A DNA stretch of 64,000 nt from the NCBI GenBank assembly GCA_016125495.1, contig WGLQ01000007.1:186001-250000 (forward strand), written 5' to 3'. Both the position numbers and the translations under genes were made by a program. The stretch comes from Hyphomicrobiales bacterium. GTDB taxonomy: Bacteria > Pseudomonadota > Alphaproteobacteria > Rhizobiales > RI-29. The notes beneath the pieces were generated by a model. It had not been told where the DNA came from, did no database searches, and saw only the letters and a list, made by a program, of their open reading frames with translations. The first letter of the stretch is position 1; each line of letters starts with the position of its first letter. Below, in pieces: positions 33,482 to 41,496 of this stretch.

Positions 33482-35086
33482 CTATTTTTCGTCGACGATC
33501 CCGGCCAGTTTCAGCCGCTGGATCTTGCCCGACGGACCCTTGGGCAACTCGGCGAGAAAATGCACGCGGTCCGGTGCCTTGAACGCACCGACCCGGGCCG
33601 CACAGAGTGCGATCAGCCCCGCCTCGTCCACCACGCTCGCCTCGCGCACCGCGACACAGGCCTCGACGCGCTGGCCATAGGTCGGACAGGGGCGCGCGAA
33701 CGCCGCCGCCTCGATCACGTCGGGATGACCATAGAGCGCCTCGTCGATCTCACGCGGCGCGATGTTCTCACCACCCTTGATGATGAGCTCCTTGAGCCGC
33801 CCGGTGATCGTGACATAACCATCCGCGTCCATGCGCCCGAGATCGCCGGTGCGCAGCCAGCCATCCGCCGTCAACGCCTTTTCGGTCTCTTGCCGGTTGC
33901 GGTAGTAGCCGCGCATCACGTTGCAGCCACGTACCAGAACTTCCCCTTCCGCGCCGCGCGCCACCTCGCGCTGTTCGCCATCCCCAATCGTCACCTCGTT
34001 GCCGTATGCGATCCCCGGCGAGCCGATCTTGCGTACGCCCGGAGGGAGTGGATTGGAGAGGATCTGTGCCGCCGTCTCCGTCAGCCCCATGGTCTCGATG
34101 ATAGGGATCGAAAAGCGCGCTTCGAACGCGCTCTGGACCTCGGGTGCGAGCGGCGCCGATGCCGAGCGGGCAAAGCGCACGCGCGCGAGCCCACTCCGCG
34201 ATCGCTCGTCCGGCTCCTCGCCGTGAAGGAGATAGGAAAGTTGCGTCGGCACCGCACTGAACCAGGTGCATTCCCCAGTCGTCAGCTGCCCCCAGAAGCC
34301 ACTCGCCGAGAACCGCTTCGGCAGCACCACCGAACCGCCCGAGACGAGCGGCCCCATGATCGTCACGCAGAGCCCGTTGATGTGATAGAGCGGCAGGATG
34401 CAGAGCGCCCGGTCGTCACGCGTCAGCTGGTGCGCCGCGACGACATTCGCGCCGCCTGCCAGCACGTTGGCATGGCTCAGCAGCACCCCCTTCGGCAGCC
34501 CGGTCGTGCCGGAGGTATACATCAGGAGCGCATCGTCACCGGGCGTGGGCGCCGGACCCGGCCCCTCCCCGGTCGCCGATGCCGCAGCGCCCCGAGGCGC
34601 CACCACGGATCGCGCCAGTTGCTCCGCCGACACGATATCCATCCCCCTCACTCGCTCGCCGAGCGCCGCCTCCAGCAGCCCGCGCTGGTCGTCGTCCGCC
34701 ACGATCAGCCGGCAGCCGGAGTGCTCCATGACATGGGCGATCGTGGCCGGACCCGAAACGAGATTGATGGCCGTCGCGCGATAGCCTCCATACATGAGCG
34801 CGAGGATCGCCTCGGCCGCGCGCGGTCCGTTGCCCATCGCGTAGGCGACGCTCTCGCCCGCTGCGACACCCCGGGCCGCGACCGCGCGGGCCAACCCGGC
34901 GACCCGCCCCCTGAGCATCGCGAAGGTCGTCACGCTTGCCTCACCCGCATCGAGGAGGAATGGCCGCTCCGGCGCGGTCAGGGCAAGGTGCTCGATGACC
35001 GCGCGCACCGTCGGCGCCGGGACTGCGCCGAGAACGCCCGTGCCGAAAACCTCCGCTTGCGACGTGCCACCTCCCGCCCACCTCAT
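33482..35086 (-). CDS. sauT: AMP-forming acyl-CoA ligase, SauT-like (sulfoacetate-CoA ligase candidate)
   Basis: 534 residues of the ANL superfamily. Motifs: ATP-binding LLMYTSGTTGLPKGVLLSHA, MGLTETAAQ, the adenylate-contact WLRTGDLGRMDADGY, hinge GRLKELIIKGGENIAPREID, and the C-terminal catalytic Lys in LPKGPSGKIQR. The start is fixed by an ATGA overlap with the stop of the preceding aldehyde dehydrogenase, so the two are translationally coupled. An acylating dehydrogenase paired with such a ligase is the arrangement of sauS-sauT in Cupriavidus necator, where the ligase activates sulfoacetate to sulfoacetyl-CoA. Specificity is inferred from this pairing only; malonyl-CoA or another short-acid ligase is possible. 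Confidence 0.8.
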   Translation of the reverse strand: MRWAGGGTSQAEVFGTGVLGAVPAPTVRAVIEHLALTAPERPFLLDAGEASVTTFAMLRGRVAGLARAVAARGVAAGESVAYAMGNGPRAAEAILALMYGGYRATAINLVSGPATIAHVMEHSGCRLIVADDDQRGLLEAALGERVRGMDIVSAEQLARSVVAPRGAAASATGEGPGPAPTPGDDALLMYTSGTTGLPKGVLLSHANVLAGGANVVAAHQLTRDDRALCILPLYHINGLCVTIMGPLVSGGSVVLPKRFSASGFWGQLTTGECTWFSAVPTQLSYLLHGEEPDERSRSGLARVRFARSASAPLAPEVQSAFEARFSIPIIETMGLTETAAQILSNPLPPGVRKIGSPGIAYGNEVTIGDGEQREVARGAEGEVLVRGCNVMRGYYRNRQETEKALTADGWLRTGDLGRMDADGYVTITGRLKELIIKGGENIAPREIDEALYGHPDVIEAAAFARPCPTYGQRVEACVAVREASVVDEAGLIALCAARVGAFKAPDRVHFLAELPKGPSGKIQRLKLAGIVDEK

Positions 35087-36525
35087 TGCCCGACGTCCCG
35101 CCAATAGCCGCCGAAGATCTCCTCGATCGCTGGCTCGCGCGGCGCGATCCTGCGCACCACCTTGGTCACGTTCATGAAATGGCGCCAATGGACGTTGTCG
35201 TCGATGGAATTGCGTCCCCAGCTTCCGCATCCCATGGAGAGGGAAAACGGCATAGCGTTGTCGAATGACCCGCCGGTCGCAAAGCAGTGCGCCTGGTTGA
35301 CGATGACACGGCAGGTTGGAAGCCCGAGCCCGAGCCCGACCGCCCGTTCGTCGAGCCCCGTGTGGATGCCGACGGAATGGCCCGCCCCCTGGTGCGCCAT
35401 GATGCGCCCGGCGAGTGCCTCGCCCGCAGAGAAATTGGCAACCCGGTAGACCGCGAGCACGGGCGAGAGTTTTTCCCCGCTGAGAGGATAGTCCACACCG
35501 ACGCCACTGGCCTCCAGCATGAGAAAGCGCGCGCCCGCGGCCCGCACGCCGAGGTCGATGCCGGCCACCGCGAGCACCCGCGCGGCATCACGCGCGATCA
35601 TCTCGCGGTTGAGCTTGCCTGCTCGAAAGAGACCGGCGACGAGCTTCCCGTGATCCGGACCGGTCAGCAGCCGGCCACCCTCGGCCTCGAGCGCCGCATG
35701 GAGCCGGGGCCAGGCCTCCTCGACCACCACGAGCGCGTTTTCCGACGAGCAGGAGGTCGCGTTGTCGAAGCACTTGGAGGCCGCGATGAGCCGCGCCGCC
35801 GCCCCGGCGTCCGCCGTCTCGTCCACGATCGTCACCACGTTGCCGGCGCCGACCCCGATCGCCGGCGTGCCGGAGGAATACGCCCGGCGCACGTTGTCCT
35901 GGCTGCCGGTGACGACGAGCCCGTCGGCCATCTCCATCAGCGCCTGCGTCGCGGCCTTGCTGGAGGGCTGGCCGAGCATCTGCACGAGGTCGGGATCGAC
36001 GCCCGCACGCGCGAATTCCTCTCCCATCAACTCGAGAAGGCGCGCACAGACCCCCGCACCTGCCGGCGACGGCGAAAGGATGATAGCGTTGCCGCATTTC
36101 AGCGCGTTGACGATGTTGTTGACCGGCGTTGCGACCGGGTTCGTCGAGGGAACCACCGCCGCCACCACACCGAGCGGGCGCGCGATTTCCGTGATGCCGT
36201 CCTCGCCCCGCTCGGCGATCACGCCGCAGGTGCGCACGTCCCGGATGTCGCGCAGGAGACCGAGCGTCTTCCTGTGGTTCTTGGTGATCTTGTCAGCGAC
36301 GTTGCCGAGCCCGGTCTCGCGCACCGCCTGCTCGGCGAGTTCGCGATTGCGGTCCGGTTGCATCAGCGTCCAGGCCGCCGCCAGCGCCGCCCGGTCGTAA
36401 CGCGACTGATCGGCGCCCGCCTCGAAAAGGGCCTGTGCCGCCCGCGCTCGGGCAACAAGCACGCGAACGTTTTCCCGCGCCTCGGCGGTCGCATCCACGT
36501 CCGCCTCGTCCTTCATCCGCGCCAT
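35083..36525 (-). CDS. sauS: CoA-acylating aldehyde dehydrogenase, SauS-like
   Basis: 480 residues with AGGAAGG before the start at 36525. It belongs to the acylating aldehyde dehydrogenase branch: GVVAAVVPSTNPVATPVNN, NAIILSPSPAG, the cofactor region VVTGSQDNVRRAYSSGTPAI with GVGAGNVVTIVDE, and the catalytic Cys in CFDNATSCSSENALVV. The C-terminal NDNVHWRHFMN-type ending (SIDDNVHWRHFMNVTKVVR) resembles sulfoacetaldehyde dehydrogenase (SauS), which interconverts sulfoacetyl-CoA and sulfoacetaldehyde. It overlaps sauT by 4 nt. No sulfoacetaldehyde acetyltransferase (xsc) or transporter sauU lies beside it, so the pathway is incomplete in this window. Confidence 0.85.
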   Translation of the reverse strand: MARMKDEADVDATAEARENVRVLVARARAAQALFEAGADQSRYDRAALAAAWTLMQPDRNRELAEQAVRETGLGNVADKITKNHRKTLGLLRDIRDVRTCGVIAERGEDGITEIARPLGVVAAVVPSTNPVATPVNNIVNALKCGNAIILSPSPAGAGVCARLLELMGEEFARAGVDPDLVQMLGQPSSKAATQALMEMADGLVVTGSQDNVRRAYSSGTPAIGVGAGNVVTIVDETADAGAAARLIAASKCFDNATSCSSENALVVVEEAWPRLHAALEAEGGRLLTGPDHGKLVAGLFRAGKLNREMIARDAARVLAVAGIDLGVRAAGARFLMLEASGVGVDYPLSGEKLSPVLAVYRVANFSAGEALAGRIMAHQGAGHSVGIHTGLDERAVGLGLGLPTCRVIVNQAHCFATGGSFDNAMPFSLSMGCGSWGRNSIDDNVHWRHFMNVTKVVRRIAPREPAIEEIFGGYWRDVGQ

Positions 36526-36859
36526 TTCCCTTCCTCGTTATCACCTACGCCTGTTCACGGCGGGGTCGAGCGACCTAGCGGCCCCATCCTTGTACCAGCG
36601 CGAACCGGACCATGGCGAACCAGGAGTTGCGAGCCTTCCGATTGCCGGCGATGATGGCACATCCGTTAGAGGCCCGGACAGCCCGACGCCCGCAGGATCG
36701 ACAGATTGTATCACCTGGGTCGATATACTTGGCGCAACGCCCTCGAACCCCCTCGATCCCGGGCAGACGGCGCATGCCCGGTCACACCCCAGTCATCGCC
36801 ACCCGCCAGTATCCAGCCCCAATTGCCGAGACGTGCCACCGCACCCGAGGAGACGAGCC
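36526..36859. other. Divergent regulatory region between sauS and phoX
   Basis: 334 nt without a supported gene. It contains an imperfect inverted repeat, GTATC (36708-36712) and GATATAC (36722-36728) around a 9-nt centre, that could be an operator for either direction. The open frame that extends phoX upstream through this region has no ribosome-binding site or family sequence. No Pho box was found. Confidence 0.4.
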
Positions 36860-38887
36860 ATGTCGAGCCCCATCCGCTACCCGGTCCCGCTCGAAGCCTA
36901 CCCCAACCGCGCCGCCGCGTTCGAGGCAGCCGACGACGTGCCCCTCTCGCCGGATGGTGCGGCAACGCTCGGCGAGGTCATCGAGACCCGCTATTCGCGT
37001 CGCGCGGTGATCCAAGGAGCGCTCGGCGTCGCGGCGATCGCGGCCCTCTGGGAGAATGGTCTCGCGATGGCGCAGGCCTCCGCCGCCAACCCTCCAGTGG
37101 CCTTTGGTTTCGATGAGATCGTCGCCGGCATCGACGAGCGCCACCACGTCGCCGGCGGCCACCGCGCCGACATCCTCATCCGCTGGGGCGATCCCGTCTT
37201 CGCCGACGCCCCGCCCTTCGACCCCCGGAACCAGAGCGCCGAAAGCCAGCTTCGCCAGTTCGGCTACAACTGTGATTACGTCGGCTTCGTTCCGCTCGAT
37301 GCCGAGGGCACGCGCGGCCTCCTCTGCGTCAATCACGAGTACACCAGCGAGGAGATGATGTTCCCTGGCCTCGGTCGCCAGGACCGCTCCGGCTTCAAGG
37401 GCATGACGCGGGAACTGGCGATGGTGGAGATGGCGGCGCACGGCGGCACCATCATCGAAATCGAACGGCGCGATGGCCGCTGGGCGACGGTGCCCGCGGG
37501 CCGTTACAATCGCCGCATCAGCACGCTCGAGACCGAGATGTCGATCGACGGGCCGGCGGCCGGCAGCTCACGCATGCGCACCGGTCGCGACCCCTCAGGC
37601 ACGCGCGTCACAGGCACCCTCAACAACTGCGCCGGCGGCATCACGCCATGGGGCACCTATCTCATGGCGGAGGAGAATTTCCACGGCTACTTCTGGACCG
37701 ACACCCTCGAGAACGGTAAACCGGCAAAGGACCTCGGCGGCCCCGAGGCCCGCAGCTGGAAGCGCTATGGCATGCCCGGCATGTGGTACGATTGGGGCCG
37801 CTACGACGAGCGTTTCAACCTCGACAAGGAGCCGAACGAGGCCAACCGCTTCGGCTGGATCGTCGAGGTCGACCCGCTCGACCCGGCCTCGATGCCGGTC
37901 AAGCACACCGCACTCGGCCGCTTCCGCCACGAGGGTGCCGAGAGCATCGTCGCGCCGGACGGCCGCGTGGTGGTTTATTCCGGCGACGATGCCCGCTTCG
38001 ACTACGTCTACCGCTTCGTCTCGCGCGAGCGTTACCGAGAAGGTGACCGCGCCCACAATATGCGCCTCCTTACCGAAGGCACCCTTTCGGTGGCCCGATT
38101 CGATGCGCAAGGCCGCGTCCACTGGCTGCCCCTGGTCCATGGCACCGGCCCGCTGACGCCCGAGAACGGCTTTGCCGACCAGGCCGACGTCGTCATCGAC
38201 GCGCGCCTCGCCGCCGACGCGCTCGGAGCAACGCGCATGGACCGCCCCGAGGACGTCGAGCCGACCGCCGATGGCCGCGTTTACGTCATGCTGACCAACA
38301 ACGCCGACCGCAAGCCGGACGAGACCGACCCCGCCAACCCCCGCCCGGCCAACGCCTTCGGCCATGTCATCGAGATGCGCGCACCCGGCGGCGACCATAC
38401 CGCCGACGTCTTCGATTGGGAGGTGCTGGTGCGCTGCGGTGATCCCGCGATCGCCGACGTCGGAGCCGAGTGGCACCCCGCGACCTCCGCGAACGGCTGG
38501 TTCGCCAGCCCCGACAATTGCGCCTTCGATGCAGCGGGCCGCCTCTGGATTTCGACGGATCAGGGCAGCAACTGGAAGGCGACGGGCCACGCCGACGGCC
38601 TCTATGCGCTAGGGACGGTTGGCGAAGAGCGAGGCCGCTCGCGGCTTTTCTTCCGCGCTCCCGTCGGCGCCGAGGTCTGCGGCCCGTGTTTCACGCCGGA
38701 CGGCACGAGCCTTTTTCTCGCCGTTCAGCACCCGGGTGTCGACGGCACGAAGGACTTTCCGGGTTTCGGGCGCAACGCGACCTTCGACGATCCCGTGACG
38801 CGCTGGCCGGATTTCGATCCGTCTCTTCCTCCGCGCCCCTCCGTCGTGGTCGTCACGCGCGAGGACGGGGGTCCGGTCGGCGGATGA
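36860..38887 (+). CDS. phoX: PhoX-family (DUF839) alkaline phosphatase-like protein, Tat-exported
   Basis: 675 residues from the ATG at 36860, with CGAGGAG upstream. A twin-arginine signal lies at residues 45-70 (YSRRAVIQGALGVAAIAAL), so the folded protein is exported by Tat with its metals. PhoX blocks are present: DILIRWGDPVFADAP, LCVNHEYTSEEMMFP, GTLNNCAGGITPWGTYL then AEENFHGYF, RFGWIVEVDPLDP and RPEDVEP. PhoX enzymes are Ca/Fe-dependent monoester phosphatases induced by phosphate limitation. It is divergent from sauS and lies 3.4 kb from the phosphonate-type transporter, so the area may serve phosphorus scavenging. Confidence 0.92.
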   Translation: MSSPIRYPVPLEAYPNRAAAFEAADDVPLSPDGAATLGEVIETRYSRRAVIQGALGVAAIAALWENGLAMAQASAANPPVAFGFDEIVAGIDERHHVAGGHRADILIRWGDPVFADAPPFDPRNQSAESQLRQFGYNCDYVGFVPLDAEGTRGLLCVNHEYTSEEMMFPGLGRQDRSGFKGMTRELAMVEMAAHGGTIIEIERRDGRWATVPAGRYNRRISTLETEMSIDGPAAGSSRMRTGRDPSGTRVTGTLNNCAGGITPWGTYLMAEENFHGYFWTDTLENGKPAKDLGGPEARSWKRYGMPGMWYDWGRYDERFNLDKEPNEANRFGWIVEVDPLDPASMPVKHTALGRFRHEGAESIVAPDGRVVVYSGDDARFDYVYRFVSRERYREGDRAHNMRLLTEGTLSVARFDAQGRVHWLPLVHGTGPLTPENGFADQADVVIDARLAADALGATRMDRPEDVEPTADGRVYVMLTNNADRKPDETDPANPRPANAFGHVIEMRAPGGDHTADVFDWEVLVRCGDPAIADVGAEWHPATSANGWFASPDNCAFDAAGRLWISTDQGSNWKATGHADGLYALGTVGEERGRSRLFFRAPVGAEVCGPCFTPDGTSLFLAVQHPGVDGTKDFPGFGRNATFDDPVTRWPDFDPSLPPRPSVVVVTREDGGPVGG

Positions 38888-38900
38888 CCGCCGGCCCCCG

Positions 38901-39359
38901 TCAGATGAGCCCGAGTTCGGAAAGCTCGCGCGCCATCGCCGGCGGGATGGCCTTCCCACTTCGCGAGGCTCCCGCCCCCAAGTCGGCCGGCGCGTCCTCT
39001 CCCTTGAGGTAGCGCCAGCCCTGGAACGGGCGCCTCGGCTGGCCGCGAACTGGCACGAGCGCGTGATCCAGCACGATCTCGCAGCGCTCGATGCCGTCGT
39101 CGCCGGCGACCGGACGCAGATCCAGGATACGCTGGCGCACCTGCACGACGCGCTTGATCACCCAGTAGAGCGAGCCACCGGCGAGTACCTCCTCGCGCCG
39201 GCGCGGAAACATCCGCGTCGTGTGCCAGATTTCCCCCCGACCCTGCGCATCGACACGCCCGGCCTCGCGGTGGACCTTTTCCCGCCCTTCCTGCCAGACC
39301 GCGAGATCCTCGATCGAATCCGCCCCGACGCAGAGCTTGATGAGATGCAGAGCCATCAT
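38901..39359 (-). CDS. DUF1489 family protein
   Basis: 152 residues of the alphaproteobacterial DUF1489 family, recognised from HLIKLCVGADSIEDLAVWQ, THTTRMFPRR-like (WHTTRMFPRRREEVL), GSLYWVIKRVVQVRQRILDL and HALVPVRGQPRRPFQGWRYL. Function is unknown. The start overlaps the stop of the biotin carboxylase gene by ATGA, so the two are coupled; whether DUF1489 serves that enzyme is not known. It is convergent with phoX, 13 nt away. Confidence 0.9.
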   Translation of the reverse strand: MMALHLIKLCVGADSIEDLAVWQEGREKVHREAGRVDAQGRGEIWHTTRMFPRRREEVLAGGSLYWVIKRVVQVRQRILDLRPVAGDDGIERCEIVLDHALVPVRGQPRRPFQGWRYLKGEDAPADLGAGASRSGKAIPPAMARELSELGLI

Positions 39360-41365
39360 TCCGCTCCCTCGGGCTGGGCGCCCGCAGCTCCCGCAGCCTC
39401 GCCCCGGCCCCCAACCGCCTGCGGCGCGAGGGCAACGAGCAGTTGCCCTGTGCCCACCTGATCGCCGACCGCCGCCGCGACGCTCGCGATCCGCCCGTCG
39501 CGCGGCGAAACGAGCACGTGCTCCATCTTCATCGCCTCGACCACCGCCACCGTCGCCCCCTTGGCGACTGTCGCCCCGACTTCGACGGCGATCGAAACGA
39601 CCCGGCCATTGATCGGCGCCGTGATATTGTCACCGCCGGCATGGGCGTCCCCCCTCTCCCATCGCGGGAAGGCGACCTCGACCTGCACAGGAACCCCGGC
39701 CCCGGCATAGGTCAGCGCGGTGTGCGGCGGCTGTCCGAGCAGCACGACAGGTACACCGTCCCCTCGAGCTGGCACCCACGCACCGCCCTCCTCGCGGACC
39801 CGTTCGCCCTCCCCACCGCTCGTCACCTCGAGTCGCATCGGCTTTCCGTCGACCGAGAACGTGTAGGGCACGCCGGCGTTCGCGCCGGGCACGTAACCGT
39901 CCGAGGCGCCCCAGGGCCCGGCAAGGCACCGCGCCAGCCCGCGCCTCGGTGCCAAGAGCGCCGAGACGCCCGCCGCGATCCCCTCCATTCGATCGGGCGC
40001 CGCCGTCAGAGCAACGAGTTGTCTCGCGATGAGCCCGGTATCGAGCCGTGCCTCGAGGACATCCGCGTTTCGGGCGAGGGCGAGGAGGAACCGCGCGTTC
40101 GCCCGCGGCCCGAGAATTTCGCTCGCCGCGAGCGCGCTCGCGAGCCGCCCGAAGGCCTCCCGCCGATCTCCTCCCCCGGCGATCAGCTTGGCGATCATCG
40201 GATCGTAGTAGGGCGTGATCTCGTCGCCCGCCCGCACACCCGTGTCGATGCGAATACCCTCCCCTTCGGCCAGTTCGAACCGATGGAGTGGGCCGCTTTG
40301 GGGAGCGAAATCCCGGGCCGGGTCCTCGGCGTAGATGCGTGCCTCGACGGCATGGCCGCAAAGGCGGATATCCTGCTGGGCGAGCGGCAATCCCTCGCCG
40401 GAGGCGATGCGCAATTGCCATTCGACGAGGTCGAGGCCCGTCACCAGCTCGGTCACCGGATGCTCGACCTGGAGCCGCGTGTTCATTTCGATGAAGTAGA
40501 AGCGCGGTTCGCCACCCTCGGCATCCTCCTCGAGCAGGAACTCGACCGTTCCCGCCCCCCGGTACGAAACCGATGCGGCAAGCCGCACCGCGGCATCCGT
40601 CATGGCCGCGCGCATGGCCGGCGACAGCCCCGGCGCCGGCGCCTCCTCGATCACCTTCTGGTGACGCCGCTGCAGCGAGCAGTCGCGCTCGAAGAGATGG
40701 ACGACGTTGCCCCGCCCGTCGCCGAACACCTGCACCTCGATGTGGCGCGGGCTGACGACGAGCCTTTCCAGCATAAGCCGGCCATCACCGAACGCCCCTT
40801 CAGCCTCGCGCCGCGCGCTCGCGACCTCCCCGGCGAGTTCGCCCGCCTCGCGCACGAGGCGCATGCCGCGCCCGCCACCGCCGGCAACCGCCTTCACCAT
40901 CAGCGGAAAGCCGATCTTCTTGGCCGCGCGGGCCATCGCCGCCGCATCCGTGCTGTCGCCCCTCCAGCCGGGCACCGTGGGCACGCCGGCCGCCTCCGCC
41001 AGCGCCTTGGCCTCGTCCTTGAAGCCGAGACGGCGCATCGTCGCCCCGTCAGGACCGACGAAGACGAGACCCGCAGCGGCACAGGCGTCCGCGAACTCGG
41101 CGTTCTCGGAAAGAAAGCCATAGCCCGGATGCACCGCCTCCGCGCCATGTTCGCGGGCGGCGCGAATGATCGCGGCACCGTCGAGGTAGCTGGCGCTCGC
41201 CTCGGCCGGCCCGATGTGCGCGACGGCATCGGCGAGTTCGGCATGAAGGGCATGGCGGTCGGCATCCGAGACGACCGCAACGACCCTGACGCCGAGCGCC
41301 TTGCACGTGCGTGCGATGCGTACCGCGATCTCGCCGCGGTTGGCGATGAGCAAGCTCTCGATCAT
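39356..41365 (-). CDS. Biotin-dependent acyl-CoA carboxylase alpha subunit (biotin carboxylase + BCCP)
   Basis: 669 residues from MIESLLIANRGEIAVRIART. The ATP-grasp biotin carboxylase (residues 1-445) has GYGFLSENAEFADAC, the Gly-rich VKAVAGGGGRGMRLV, FGDGRLMLERLV, the RDCSLQRRHQKVIEEAP block and FIEMNTRLQVEHPVTE. A BT-like linker region follows, then a biotinyl domain with the acceptor Lys in VEAMKMEHVLV. This is the alpha subunit of a propionyl-, methylcrotonyl-, acetyl- or geranyl-CoA carboxylase; which one cannot be told. No beta (carboxyltransferase) subunit is adjacent, which is unusual. DUF1489 follows in overlap. Confidence 0.93.
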   Translation of the reverse strand: MIESLLIANRGEIAVRIARTCKALGVRVVAVVSDADRHALHAELADAVAHIGPAEASASYLDGAAIIRAAREHGAEAVHPGYGFLSENAEFADACAAAGLVFVGPDGATMRRLGFKDEAKALAEAAGVPTVPGWRGDSTDAAAMARAAKKIGFPLMVKAVAGGGGRGMRLVREAGELAGEVASARREAEGAFGDGRLMLERLVVSPRHIEVQVFGDGRGNVVHLFERDCSLQRRHQKVIEEAPAPGLSPAMRAAMTDAAVRLAASVSYRGAGTVEFLLEEDAEGGEPRFYFIEMNTRLQVEHPVTELVTGLDLVEWQLRIASGEGLPLAQQDIRLCGHAVEARIYAEDPARDFAPQSGPLHRFELAEGEGIRIDTGVRAGDEITPYYDPMIAKLIAGGGDRREAFGRLASALAASEILGPRANARFLLALARNADVLEARLDTGLIARQLVALTAAPDRMEGIAAGVSALLAPRRGLARCLAGPWGASDGYVPGANAGVPYTFSVDGKPMRLEVTSGGEGERVREEGGAWVPARGDGVPVVLLGQPPHTALTYAGAGVPVQVEVAFPRWERGDAHAGGDNITAPINGRVVSIAVEVGATVAKGATVAVVEAMKMEHVLVSPRDGRIASVAAAVGDQVGTGQLLVALAPQAVGGRGEAAGAAGAQPEGAE

Positions 41366-41496
41366 GGCTGCGTTATCTCCGGCCAGGGCCGAGCAGGCAA
41401 TGGCCCCATCCACAGGTCGTTGCGACCGCGGGCGGTCTTGCGCTCCCGGCGGCAATGCTGTCACGCTCCGGGTCGATGGGATAGTGGGGTGCCCCG

